Part shown: one piece after another, positions 47,053 to 59,630 of the stretch
Position numbering within the stretch: position 1 is the stretch's first letter
How the letters are laid out: each line of letters starts with the position of its first letter
From: Cyclina sinensis
Lineage: Eukaryota; Mollusca; Bivalvia; Venerida; Veneridae
Direction of reading: 5' to 3'
Length of the DNA stretch: 64,000 bases
NCBI GenBank assembly: GCA_012932295.1
Contig: JAAONU010000014.1
Coordinates: 2,436,501 to 2,500,500, forward strand
The notes under the pieces: model-generated
What the model saw: only the letters and a program-made list of their open reading frames with translations
The model's database searches: none
What the model was told of the DNA's origin: nothing
Translations under genes and position numbers: made by a program

Positions 47053-48078
47053 GAAATAATTAGGGATGTAAGTGGACGTTCAAACGTTCGAAAGTATTTC
47101 GAATATGAAGTTCGGATCCGATGCCGAACGTTGGAATGTATTTTTGGCATTCCGATGCTTTGGAAAAAACTCAACTATTTTTTTATGAAAATGAAATCAT
47201 AGTGTTGAAGAAATAAGAAAGGCGTAGTAAGCAGGTGAATTCACACCTATCGTTGCTTCAACACCTCTGTTAACACCTCCGGTCAGAAGACCGTAAACAT
47301 GCGTCGTCCAATGTTGGTGGCCTATGCTTTAAGCAAGTGTCAACTACAATGGGTAAGACATAAGGTACTGGTATGTCCGTGTCAGTGTGTCGAGTTAGGG
47401 GTCAAACTTGGAGACAGAATGATTGTGTCACAAGAAGAAACTAAATACACTAACCTGTCAGTCAGTTATTGGCGCTAACCCCGATTTTACTTTATACTGG
47501 TCCGATCATTTGGTTGTTTTATTCTCTCGCACAATCACCAACAGTTAACATCCGTATCGCTAATAATCAGTCAAAATGTTTATGATACTTTCCATACCTT
47601 GCGCTTGGTCCCAATTTCATTTTCTTTTCGAACTTAATATCAATTTAAATCGAATTGGGATTTACCTAATACGGATACCGGATACCGATAAATACACATT
47701 GTGTTAATGAATTTGAAACACTCGGATTTTATCGAGTTAACCACGTCCAGAAAGTCATCTCATGGCAGTGACTCTCCTTCATTATTAACCTGAATTGGAT
47801 TTCAGAATAAATGGAATTGGATCGATTTTGCCTGGATGTAATGAAATTAAAAACAGAAACCTGAAAAGAGTTTACCATTTTATTTACCATCATCACGTGA
47901 CATGCTACCGTAGTTATTATTGTACTGAAAGGGAAGTAACCGTTGCGTGGAGTTTGGTGGAAAAGTTAGGGAAAACTCTGTGAAGTTACTAAGTATAAGT
48001 TATTCGAACGTTCGAATGCAAAATGATCCGAACATTCGAATGCTAAAATGGACTAATTTTGCCATCCCTAGAAATAAT
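47053..48078. mobile_element. hAT-type non-autonomous element 1 with perfect 8-bp TSD
   Basis: GAAATAAT occurs at 47053-47060 and again at 48071-48078, an exact 8-bp target duplication as made by hAT transposases. The element 47061-48070 (1010 bp) begins TAGGGATGTAAGTGGACG and ends ...TTTGCCATCCCTA. Subterminal CGTTCGAA-type repeats occur near both ends. A 62-codon ORF inside has no recognisable domain and no transposase is present. Confidence 0.88.
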
Positions 48079-48858
48079 CCATAAAATTTATCTGATACCA
48101 TTAACCATAGAAATAGAATAGTAACAGAAAAGCCAACAGAAAGTGAACCTCAAAGTCCTATCATTCGCATACTTTGTTGTACTCATTTTGATACAGTTAT
48201 TTTTGAAATTCTGCTTTTGATTACTCAAGAAGTAACTATATAGTAAGTAATTTTACTTCAACAAAATTATAACAATAATAATAATAATAATAATAATAAT
48301 TGTAGCCACACACGCACACACACGCACACACACACAAACATATATGTATATAAATATGCAAAGAGCTTCGGTTTCTTTGAGCTGTTTATTGGGTTTACAA
48401 TTTAAAATCTCTTTAATGTCTTTAGACTCTGTTTAGCTTTCATCACATAAACCTCAAATGTTGTTGAAATGTCTAAAGCTCCCATTTATTTTCAAGTAGA
48501 CTAAGTATATTGTCTTAGATGTAGCGAGAACTTACAGTTTCTTTTCAGTTGTTCTAAATGTGATTTATTGGTTAATTAGGTATTCCATTCTCAAAGGAAA
48601 GCAATTCCGTGTTGAACAGCCCTGTACGTATTTAAAGAAGCATGATTGAGATATTAAGTTTTCCTTTAGAATTCATCACATTAGAACAGAAACTAATCAG
48701 TGAGATTGAGTCTGCTGCCAATTTCTGTATAACGGATTCATCTAAACAAATTAGGATGAGAATTCTTGTACTGTGCTCACATCTGTGAAACTTACATTTC
48801 GTTTCATTAAGACTTACATTTCTTTGAGGGATATTAGACGCTCTAGCAGTTCAAATGT
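48079..48858. other. Spacer between two hAT-type elements, with microsatellites
   Basis: No gene. Contains (AAT)n at 48271-48300 immediately followed by a (CA)n/CACG-rich run at 48307-48338. Confidence 0.7.
48271..48338 (+). repeat. Compound microsatellite (AAT)10 - (CA)n
   Basis: Ten AAT units, a short bridge TGTAGC, then CACACGCACACACACGCACA-type dinucleotides. Compound microsatellites like this are usually polymorphic in length. Confidence 0.95.
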
Positions 48859-49932
48859 TTAAGATATAGGGATGGCAACGAGTAACCGGTTAACCGAGTA
48901 CTCGATCGAACGTCCGAATATCGGTTAACAAAATTGATATTCGATTACTCGGCAAAAATATATGATTTCTATTTTTTTGCGATTTAGAAAGGTTGGTGTA
49001 TCCAATCAGTTCAGAAATTTGGAGATGTACATGTATCTTCATAAATACCTCTTAAATGCAATCAAAACATCCTTGCAGAGGTGCGAAAATGATATCGTTA
49101 ATTTAACGAGGCGATCAACAGTTTGACACGCGCATGGGATTGAACACCTTTGTCGCTTACGTCATTCGGCCTCTTATAATATTTAATTACCTTTAATTGT
49201 GTAAGAGTTTGTGGCCGAAACTTGTTTTAAGGTATATGTTTTGAAAACAGCAAATGGCCGGATTGCTATTATGAATGTTAGATTAAAGGTAGTAATTAGA
49301 CCCGATTAAACGTTTTGTTTTTCTTTACTCAATAAAGGAGAGTAACTTCCTTTTCTACTTTACGCATATAAATCTAGAAATATCATTAACTTTTTATATA
49401 TTGATAAAGTTTTGTTTAGAATAAGATATTAAAATTTCAATGTCAAAGTGCCGCCTGCAAAATCTAATGCTTGGAAATATTTCAAACGTTGTGCTGATAG
49501 CAAGACTATTAAATGTACATTATGTAGCTGTGGAATAACGTATACTGGTGGAAACTACAAACATGTTAAATCATTTCTCCTGAAAACAGACCAGTCTATA
49601 TAATTTCAAGAAGAAAAAAAAAGATATATGAACTGTTATACATGTTTTAAACTTGATATTGCATTAATTAAAACGTTATAAAATATAATGTTGATTTAAT
49701 TTGTTTGATGGTTATTCTAAGTTACCTCTTTTGCAGTCCTTTTTATAGTAACACATCAGTCTATGAATTTAAATAGAAAACGAAAGAAGTATGCAGACGG
49801 CGTTAATATATTATATTGTGATAAAACTTTGAAGATCATTGGAAATCATCCGAGTAACCGAGTACTCGATCGGAAAAATGGCCGAGTACTCGAGTTTTGA
49901 TTTTGGTATTCGTTGCCATCCCTATTAAGATA
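48859..49932. mobile_element. hAT-type element 2 with perfect 8-bp TSD and BED-finger remnant
   Basis: TTAAGATA flanks both ends (48859-48866 and 49925-49932), an exact 8-bp duplication. The element 48867-49924 (1058 bp) has 15-bp inverted termini, TAGGGATGGCAACGA and its complement. Subterminal repeats of CCGAGTACTCGA occur at both ends and are themselves palindromic. The middle encodes a degraded BED-type zinc finger (49442-49576), the DNA-binding domain typical of hAT transposases. The DDE/RNaseH core is gone, so this is an internally deleted derivative of an autonomous hAT. Confidence 0.92.
49442..49576 (+). pseudogene. BED-type zinc finger remnant of a hAT transposase
   Basis: In frame from 49442: SNAWKYFKRC, then KCTLCSCGITYTGGNYKH. 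This fits the BED layout: an aromatic W-x2-F early, a C-x2-C pair (codons at 49514 and 49523), a TGG-N turn, then His (49562). The final ligand expected a few residues after that His is not seen, and the frame soon meets a stop. In hAT transposases this domain binds the element's own subterminal repeats. The rest of the transposase is absent. Confidence 0.7.
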
Positions 49933-52060
49933 CATTTTGAAAAACATTCCACTATTTGTAAGAAGCCTGGTTCTTGAAGTCAATATTCTAGTTTTTGTCT
50001 ACAGGAGAGATAAAAATACTTCGTAGACCTTTATAATATTTCTAAAAGAATGAATTCCAAATAAGAGTAATGATTTAAAAATAATTGATAACTTGAAAGA
50101 TTATGTTCCCTAAAAGTGCATTCAGAAAGAAGTATATGTTGCAAAGTCAAGTACAAGGACGAAACACAACGTAACTTTAGAAACAATAGTGTTAAGTAGT
50201 GTTTGAATTGTCAAAGTATTACAGCTCGGTTGAATGATAGTTTTGTCTTGAAAGTCTCTACCCTTTTCCCCTTAAGATGTATGGTTCGTGCACTAATCAC
50301 TTATGTATGGAGTATGTTGGAGGTAAAATCGTGTTCAAAATGACCAAGATCAATGACAGTCAACACAAATGCCATCATCGGATACCCACGTCCGACCTAT
50401 TATGTCAGTTTCCATTCGTCATACAATTTAGTGTTAACGGAATAAGGTACCGTGGATATCCGATGATGCATAAATGCTGAAAACGGAGTGAACTTTCAGT
50501 GAATGATATATACCTGCTTGTAAGTTGTAGATTAATTTGTGACTGGGCCAGCCATAAAAAAGTTTTACCAAATTTAAATTTACTCAGTTGTAGTAATTAT
50601 TAAATTTATATATTTAGTACATAAACCATCAAATTTGTTTATGTTTTATTATTTTTCAAATGATACACATCAGTATGGATTAATGGTTTTGTTAAATACT
50701 AACACCCACATAGACTACTTACATAGCTTTTAGAGATTTTTTCTCTGCCATAAATTGAGGGCTTTTTGGATTTGAAAATGAAGATACCAACACAAGTACT
50801 TTTGATCTCAGATATACGTCAAAGATCAAAGATATGAATTTTGACGGAAATTGACTTTAAACAGTAAGTAACAGTTATTTTACTAAGTCTTGTTACTTTA
50901 TCGGACATAAAACAAGAGGTTTGTCAAGATAATAATAAAATTTGGAATCTGGTTCCGGGATTTGTCGGACACAAGAGATTTTAAATATTTCATTATGTAA
51001 CAAAAGCCATTAACAAATTTACAATAGTTTAGTTATTTGTTAATGTTTGAAGAACTTTCAAGGTGGATAGTGTAGTTCATTTATTGTTTACATTACAACC
51101 TTTACTTAAAACTAATTAATTAAAAAGCGATTGTGATCACTTGTAAAGAAACGTAAACAAAACATGTTTGAAGGCAGCTTTCCTAATAAATGTTCACATC
51201 AGTGTAAAAGGGAATCCATCGTTTTCATTTATGCCCCTGTGGGCATCACCAAGTATAGTGGCGAGATTTTTAACTGCATCAGAGCGTCTAATGACAAAGA
51301 ATATGCAGCAGAGCGTCTGGAGCCAGAGATTTTAGGACATCCTTATAATGGTGTGAAACCACTAAACAAATTCCGTCTATATTCTATATAAAATTCAAAA
51401 GTTCACAGGGCTGTAAAACATAGCAAACCCTCTTTTAAATGCATTTAACTTACATACATATCCGTGTAGATCTAAATCTGTACACATGAAAAATAGCAGG
51501 AAAAGTGGGGGTTATGCTACAAACAAGAAAGATATTTCTGCTCATGTAAACTTACCAATAAAATTTACAAAATATGAGCCAATTTCAGATTTTGGTATGT
51601 GTATTGGAGTATTTCCTATTACGAATCCTATTCTGAATGTATATGAGCATATAATTGCTACCACCCTATCAGAAATAGTCAAGAAAAATGATTCCAGCTA
51701 AAACAATTCACAAATCAGGGCAAACATGTTAAAAACAGCCGCCAGTATCGAGTACCTTTTGAGCTCTGAAATTGTGGTTTTATACCTATTTTCCTTTCTG
51801 CGACCCCATTTGCAGCCCTACTTTTTACAGTTTACAATCATTAGATTTCTCCTAGAGTGCCAAATATTTGTTTGTGTTTTTAGGTAATCGATTTATAATT
51901 TTGCATAATTTTGATAACGACATCAATGAAATTAAACATTATTTACTGCACGTACAACAACAGAATTACCATCTACTAGATTTCTGAAAATGCCTATGAT
52001 GCCAGCAGACGATGCGAGCGTTGCTAAGATAATTCTATATTGCACTATCGATTAGAGCTT
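49933..52060. other. No secure gene
   Basis: Three forward ORFs of 67-75 codons (50277-50480, 51164-51391, 51486-51701) are slightly less AT-rich than the background. The first two are moderately Cys-rich, but I recognise no domain, no signal peptide and no shared structure. They may be chance or single exons. Confidence 0.4.
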
Positions 52061-52205
52061 ATTTATCGTACCGGTTGCCCATATGGCCAACGTCCTATGA
52101 AGAGGTTGTTGAGGGAATAGTGCACGATACAGAAAGCTTTCCATTCAAATGATACCTCTGGTTCTTTTCCATGCTAAGTGTACATCACTGATAAGTGAAT
52201 ATAAT
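52061..52205 (-). mobile_element. Headless SINE body related to the SINE at 5895-6178
   Basis: Shares, in order and on the same strand, TTATTTATCGT, GGTTGCCCATATGGCC (GGATGCCCTAATGACC in the other copy), ATAGTGCACGATACAGAAA, CTCTGGTTC and CATGCTAAGTGTA. The tRNA-like head present at 6106-6178 is absent, so this copy is truncated at its 5' end, as expected for incomplete reverse transcription. Confidence 0.6.
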
Positions 52206-53439
52206 GTACACTGAAGTGTTGTATATTTTTTTGTTATGTTGTTCTCTTTTTTAGCTCTTCTTACAATACGTTAGTTATTTTTGTAAAATTAGATGATAGT
52301 AGTTTAGTTCTCAAAGATTATATTTTAAAGTGTTTTCATTAAATCCTTTGCTTGTAAAACCTTATAATATTTATATTGTAATAAAATTACTTGTTAACTT
52401 TGTTAACACTCTAACAATATTTACTAAATGGACAAAAACATTAACGCAAGAACATAACTATTAACATTGTAAGAAACACTGCATCAAGATGTGATCATAT
52501 CATGTGCAATCAATTATTGGTCATAACCCATTGGATGCTTTTTAGGAAGCCAACTTGCTTTATAAGTGAAGCCAGTTCCTGCATGCCGTTCACTAAGGTA
52601 CTGATTCTGACCAGGTCGATGCTGTAATATATGGCTTATTTATTAAAACAAATCGTTTGACATAACTCAAGAATTTTCAAAGACCTAGTTGTTTTAATGT
52701 TTTGATTTTGATGAAAATTTTAAAGGGTGTTCCTGCTCTTGCAATCCCCAAAGTCTTTTTATACTTTTTGCTGATTGGTTGAAGGACCACCAGGATCATG
52801 AAACATTCTGCGACTTTTATGTTTACAGTAGGTTTAGGGTACATGGTGCAATAGTCGTCTTGTCTCGAAAAAAAATCTCTCCTTGATCTGTAAAAATAGT
52901 CAGATAGTCAATAGATTGTCAGTTAAGTAGATGTTGTTGATACAGCTGCCAACGTCTTTCCGCGTTTAAATTTCTTTTAATATGGGAATAAACTGAAGAA
53001 ATATATTAACTTTTACAAAATTTAGAAAACCTTTTTTTATTCCAGCAGATTTTACAATTTGTTCATTTTTTTAATTATCTGTCTTTTATTTATTTCATTT
53101 TTGGCATAAACTGTAGCAAGAAAACGTGTATGAGATGAAAAGTAATTAAAACTCATAGTTAAAAAGCTTTTTTTAAAATATACTGCTGTAAATAAACTGA
53201 AACGTTATGGTGATAAAGGATGATTTATCGGAAAACTTCTTTGGAGTATTACCTAAGCTATTGAATTATAAAATAGATAAAACATTTTATAAATTTCTGC
53301 AAAGCAAGTCTCAGCCAAAGTGATCATCCTTAGATTTTTACCGAAATTTATATAAATATAAGACTCACACGGCAACTATTTTTGTAGAGTGTAATTAACT
53401 TATGCAATGGTAGAATGCCTATCAATATGTTTCCAGCTC
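52206..53439. other. No gene seen
   Basis: AT-rich. A weak match between CTGATTGGTTGAAGG...AACATTCTG near 52775 and TTGATTGGTTGAG...AACATTCTG near 55535 may extend the duplication described for 53440-53605. Confidence 0.45.
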
Positions 53440-53605
53440 TACAGAGACTGGCTCTGGATCGTTTGTTATTTAGAGAAGAAAATAATGGGTACGTTCCCCT
53501 GACAAAACGAGTCAAGTGATACTATGTTATTAATGAAACTGTTTCGTCAATATCGCAGACAACTTGTACTTTATCGAAAATTTATTATCTGTTTGACCCT
53601 AGGGA
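53440..53605 (+). repeat. Diverged direct duplication, left copy
   Basis: Matches 56220-56390 about 2.78 kb away: AATGGGTACGTTC against AATGGGTATGTTC, GACAAAACGAGTC against GACAAGACAAGTC, TACTATGTTATTAATGAAA against TACTGTGTTATTTATGAAA, and CTGTTTGACCCTAGGGAAC against CTGTTTCCCTTGGTAAC. About 70% alike by eye. No conserved reading frame, so probably noncoding. Confidence 0.6.
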
Positions 53606-56219
53606 ACGAAAAAGTTCTGCAATTTTTAACAAGAAAATCTTTAAAAAAGATACAGGGCGTCGATGCGATAAGATACGAAAATGTGTTTGACAATTGTATT
53701 GTATAGATATTTATACACGTTCGGCACAAAACAGGTTTCAACTTGTATCAGCAAAAAAGTTTTAACAAAACATTATTCGAAGAAAAAATTTAGTCAGGAT
53801 TCTCTATAAAAATTTCTGCACTGTATGTTTCTTATAGACATTTGGAAACATCCAAAATATAATTACAAATTAATAAATCCTACAATAACAAAAAATCTGT
53901 ATGTATAAATAATGTATGTTTCGTTTTTTCAATTAAGATTCTTTGTGCCTAATGCCTATGTTAAATCTAAAGAAAACTGTTTGAAACTGTTAGTATGTTA
54001 TCATTCTGTTTGTAATTTTGGGTAAGCCATTTGAATCCCCTTCGTTATATTTGTTTCTGATTATTTTCAGGAAACATTCCTTATGAATTTAAAGAAAAGC
54101 TGCATTTTTCTCTCTTCGGTTCAGGTTCATTCTAATCAGATTTGATGTGTTTGTTTGTAGCAAGAATTCTGAAAAATATGAGGTGGCATTTTAGAAAAAG
54201 AAAGATAAATATGTTATTTTCACTGACATAACTATGCTGAAACAGGGAGCATGCAGATCCCAACGGTATAAGTACAGGTAAAACTATTGAAAGTAAAAGG
54301 TAACAGCAAGAAAAAAATCCATTAACTCTTGGACAGGAACATGATTTTACCAACAACTGTTTTCAACCTTTCTTTCAAAATCTTATTAAAATGAACACTG
54401 AAAATTGAACAACTCTAACAGGGAATAATAATCTTATTATTTTATCAAGAATGTTCAGGTCAAATAAATACCACCATTTGCAAGGCGTCGCCGCTTTCTA
54501 TTTTCTGTCGACGAATCTGTTACACGCTAGAAGACACTAGGCAGAATCTAATGGAAGAATTTCTCAACTACAGTAATAAATTATAAAGGAAGGGCTACCT
54601 GCAAATGTCCAAACATAGGTTTTCATTATCGGTAGCTTCCTTTCACCAATACCCTAAGACCCTGTTATGAGAAAAAATACAGAGAAAGTATTGTAAAAAA
54701 GTGCTACAACAAAGCAACCGAGCGCTGTGTAAAAATATTTACCCTCGAAAATTACGAAACTTTTAGTTCTGTATCCAGCTGTGCAAATGTTTCTCTGGAC
54801 TTATACTGGTTCAATGGCCATACGCAGCAAGCTGAAGCATATTGGTTATGTCTGAAGAAAACCTGAGGCAATAATTACACTGAAATCTTTGAATATGCTC
54901 TATGTGCTATCTGTTTTAGTTACATTTTGTTTGTTTAACCACTTTTTTGGTTTCTAAAGAGTATTTGTGTCATTTATGATATGTAAATGTCTTGTTTTGC
55001 TTTACAAATTAAGCCATCACTTAAACGAAACCCTGAAAATGTAAATGGGACATGTATGTCAGCAAGTGCTGCTACACTAGAAGCACAGGAAAACCGATAA
55101 TGGGAGGGACATGGCTGAAGGATTACTGCTCGATATGTTAACTTTTGCATCCTTACATATTATTTTAACACCACTCTTACCTTAACTATAAGGTTTCCGA
55201 TACTTTGTCTCAAACCTCTATAAAAAGATAGTGATGATGCTACAATATTTAAGGCGTCTCTAAAAAGTCTCAAAACTATATCTGACTGATATCATAACTG
55301 TTATTCTGATTTCTATTTATTTTTCTTTAAGAGAATTTTCTGGTAAAACAATCTTAATATTAAACTAGTTAATTTTTCAGTTTTTGTCAACACGTTGTTT
55401 TCAAGAGAAATTCATATTAACATACACTTTATTACATAATTCAAACTTGCTAGGTATTTTCTTGGTTTTTTCCCCTTTAATTCCTGGTCTATGTAAAGGT
55501 AAAGGTCACTAAACAGCTGATTCATACAATAAGGATTGATTGGTTGAGTTAAAATCAAACGGAACATTCTGGAATAGGGATCCAAGTTTGAATTTTCTAT
55601 ATTTTTTTTACAAGCGTTTTTTTCCGACAGAAATAATTTGACAAATGACTATTTTTATAACAATTCATTCAACTACTCAAAATCATATCTAAGATTAATA
55701 AAAAAAAAACGTCAAGTTTGATATTCTCAGACTCTTTCCGGTTAACGAAACGAAATCCTACTTTATTCCCATATACATGTGTATTCTATGCCTCGAATGT
55801 TCAAAGTAAACATAACTGAAAAAAACATGTAAAAATATTCAAATTCAGATTTCATTCCAGTTAATTATACAGCCATTTTCCTTGTGTTTGAACTTGTAAT
55901 CTAAAAGCATTTCTTTGCACGAGTTGTAAAGATAACGGCATCAGTTTATTCAAATAGCTGTCGTCATGCAACCTCGTCTGCGTTACAAGTACCTGCTGGA
56001 TATATATATTGATAAAACAAGGTCAGCAGTGAGATGGTCCGCCAGCTTAACCCAATCTATAAAAATCATCAGAACGATATTTGTATAAATTTAGTCCTAT
56101 GTTACTGAACAATTTTCCATAATCCAGTTTGAATGTAATACAGGGAGCAAACATTTCCTAATTCTGCTGCATTCTAATTTGCAAAAGAAACTGTATAGCG
56201 GCAACTTATTTTCCTGAAG
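53606..56219. other. No gene seen
   Basis: AT-rich intergenic DNA. A minus-strand ORF at 54132-54356 has a hydrophobic stretch (FFSCCYLLLSIVLPVLIPLG) but nothing else that supports a gene. Confidence 0.45.
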
Positions 56220-56390
56220 AAAGTAAGGGCTGTCTCCTAGCAGTTTATAATTTAGATGAATAGCTAATGGGTATGTTCTCCAGACAAGACAAGTCCCGTA
56301 TTACTGTGTTATTTATGAAATTGTTTAATTATTGTTTCAGATAGCATGAACCTTTTACAAAGTAGACAGTCTGTTTCCCTTGGTAACAAG
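56220..56390 (+). repeat. Diverged direct duplication, right copy
   Basis: Partner of 53440-53605 in the same orientation. Followed by a short A/T-rich run (AAATAAATAGAAAAATAAAT near 56424). Confidence 0.6.
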
Positions 56391-59350
56391 CCCTTAAGAG
56401 AACAATTAAAAATAATTAAAGATAAATAAATAGAAAAATAAATAAGCTGAGATGTTGCTTTTTCTCAATGATTTCTTAAACAAAGGGCTTTTGACAACTT
56501 GCCACACAGCACTGTTGGCTTTAAGCAATGTGGGTGAAATGTCTTGGGTACTCGACGGACACAGCTACCTAAATAACAACACGGAATTCATTTTTCTTCC
56601 AAATAGAAGATATATTTTGATTTAAAATTGCTGCTTCTATATATTTAATACATGAATGGTGTTAGAAATATTTTTGTCAAAACTGAGTAACACATTTCAA
56701 CAATGAAAAATATAAGGTATATATGATTTGAACACGTAATAATCTCCGGAAATTTCGTAAATGTTAGCGACACGCACAACCAACATTTCTTAAAAATAAA
56801 TGATGATGTGAATATTCTTTTTATTTCAGTTTGTGGCTTAATATTTGTACCAAACCAATATTATATATAAAATAACTCAGTAGTTGTTTTTCTTAGGATT
56901 TTATAGAGGATTTGAAAATCTTTGATTATTTTTTTTATATAATTAAATGAAGAAAAACTAAGCAGTCTAGTCATTTTATTTTGATTCACATTCCATCGGA
57001 ATTTAAATATCATATTTCCATACGATAAAGATTCACATAAAAAAAATGACTTCTAAATATTGTTACAATCAAATTTTTACTAGAGTAGTAAAAGTATTCA
57101 TGTATCAGAAATAGTTAACTTTTCTCAGCTATCAAAACTCTTAGATAAAAAGTGTTGCCTTGGTTATAGAACAGCAGTACAAAGCCGGGACTATAACCTC
57201 AAGAAACAGTCCGTGCAAGGGACCTCACACTGTAATCAATACAACTAAGCATTAAAACAAACCACTGTCAAAGTCGAAAAGAAAATAGTAGGTGGGAAAA
57301 GAAATAATTCTTATGAAAAGAAATATTTCTTTGGAAAAGAAATAGGTCTTGGGAAAAGATAAACCTCTTGTGAACAGCATTTATTTACTGTTTTTACCTT
57401 AGACTGATAATGAGTATATTTTCACGCAGGCATGTATCAAACTTCCTCTTGATATTTTGTTTTAGTTACATGAGATATTCATATATACCTAGTCTGTAAA
57501 TAAATGCTAAACTTAGTTCAAAAAAGCCTCCGACGTACGAGAAACCTTGAAACAGCAAGCCATAAGCACGGTTGTACTGTCCACGCACATGTAACCTTTG
57601 TAATCAGGTAACTGCATACAATGTGTAACGTTGGCTGCATCAAACAGACGCTCAAAAAGCAATTCTTATTATCAACTCTTCCTATAAATTCAAAGACGAT
57701 GAAACTTTGATGAAGCAGAATGTTTACGTCAAAAGTTTCGATCTCAGTGCGCCATAGTCTAAAGTTTCTAAATGAATTCTAAACATTTGTTTAATATTTC
57801 ATTTTTTTAATTTCACTATTTTTTGCTATATCTGTGGTACACCGTCTAAACATGACGTGTCAAGTAAATGCACATACAAATTAAACTCCGTGATGTATTT
57901 GATAGCCCATAGAAATTCGAACAGAAAACAATCTATATCTAAGTAATATATATCAATCAACGTGTATAAATGTCGAGATTTTTTAAAAACAAAAAGCCAT
58001 AATTGGATGGCCTGGTTTGTAACCGGGACTAAATAAAAAAACTTTTTGTAGAATAGTGGCATCACCTTATACTATAGGATTATCACTATGTCTTTCAATG
58101 AATCCATTACCTTACGAGTATACTGATTTCATTCCAAAGACTATGTGGAGAAGTTCAATGTCTGCATTTGGGTCAAACTGGAACCGACTTGAGATTTGTA
58201 AATGTGTTTTAGTCTAACATCCTCAATGAATTAAAGTGTAGCACACGCTTATGGCAAGCTGGTTTTTGTTTTGATTTTTTTTGCCAGGTATTTCCATTAG
58301 GAGGAAATATTCATTTGTGTATACTGAACTACACGTATCATTACATGAGTGATTTTCTATTGCCTTGCATTTCACTTTTCTAAGCTATTTGTGACCATAA
58401 ATTTAATTCAGTTGAACTCCATCTAAAAACTCTTTTATGAAATGTGATTAAAACCTTTGTGTTCTGAGAAAACGCATTTTGCCTAAAACTTAAATTTGTT
58501 AGAGCATTTTAACCGTTAACGAACACGATTGATGTCATTAACTCTAGTTCCATCTCACTTCAATTAGACAATAAAAGAAATGGCTGCATCGCTCCAGCGA
58601 CACATTGTCGAACATTTTCCACCTCACTGAAATTCTCATCTCATATTTTCAAATTCTAGGAATTAAATACTAGGTTTTCTTGACTACGACATTACATCAC
58701 CTTATTTGAAAGCTACCACAATGTGCGCTTTAGTTTTTGGCTATACAAAATGCATCTTTATGACATTTGGTATTTCATACCACTATTAAGATTAAGCTTA
58801 TGATGACAAAGTATAATGAAACAAAATGCCTTTTAATAATTTTTCTCCAACGTGTGTCACATATTATTTTGTAATTTCCGGAGAAAAATAATCCATTTGA
58901 TTACGTTTTTATTCTCTGGTCTTTCTGGACAGTGCCTTGAATCATGCAACAAAATATTATTCACTGATTAATCCTTCAGCTTTACATAGAAGAAAAAGAA
59001 ATCTGTGGAATATGTCTGCACTATTTACTAAAACTACTTCTGGTTTTCTTCTAGCCTGCTACTAACCGCACCAATGCGTTTAACGTGACCATGCGTCTAA
59101 CAAACAAAGTATTTCTCTGAGACCTTTTTTTCAACATAAAATGCATTTGTTAGCAAACATACAACAAATATTTGGTGAGAAAATGTACACAGTTATCGGT
59201 TTTATTTTACTTATTCTCTTAAAATTGAATTATACAACATGTATTGGTTCGAAAAAAGTCAATATATCTCTTGTCTTCTGTTTCTAAATCCTTAAGAAAA
59301 CGAAAGTTTGTTAAAGAAAGGTCCAAATGCATCCTGGAGAAAACCAAACA
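56391..59350. other. No gene seen
   Basis: About 3 kb of AT-rich sequence. A purine-rich patch with repeated GAAAAGAAAT occurs near 57290-57360. No coding or mobile-element signature recognised. Confidence 0.5.
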
Positions 59351-59430
59351 GAGCAGCATTCAAACTCAGGTCGTCTCGCATCGAAACCCAAAACTCTAAA
59401 CAATTGAGCTAAAGAATAGTTTCCATGACG
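59351..59430 (-). mobile_element. tRNA-like SINE head or tRNA pseudogene
   Basis: On the minus strand the A-box TAGCTCAATTG (59401-59411) matches the Pol III consensus exactly. It is followed by a tRNA-like arm order ending with AGTTTGAATGC (59356-59366), a degraded B-box. The B-box mismatches and poor acceptor pairing argue against a working tRNA. No body was matched to the other SINEs here. Confidence 0.5.
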
Positions 59431-59559
59431 CAGGCGTCGGATATTGTATTTATAAAATTATAGGCCCGTTTGCACTGGACTGTAACACACACCATTTTGA
59501 GAAATTCATCAGTTGACAAACGGTGTGGTTTGTTTTTATATAAAAAATCTTATAAAAAT

Positions 59560-59630
59560 TTATTATTATTATTATTATTATTAATAATATTGGTATTAAT
59601 TATTTTCATTATTATTAATAATAATTATAA
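59560..59630 (+). repeat. (ATT)n-rich simple repeat, partly palindromic
   Basis: TTATTATTATTATTATTATT followed by AATAATAT and a second ATTATTAATAATAATTATAA stretch, so the block can fold on itself. It produces the LLLLLLLIILVLIIFIII run in a spurious forward ORF. Confidence 0.9.

Noticed and set aside
50277..50480. Cys-containing 67-codon ORF (and 51164-51391)
   Set aside because: No recognisable fold or spacing of cysteines, no splice context; could be chance.
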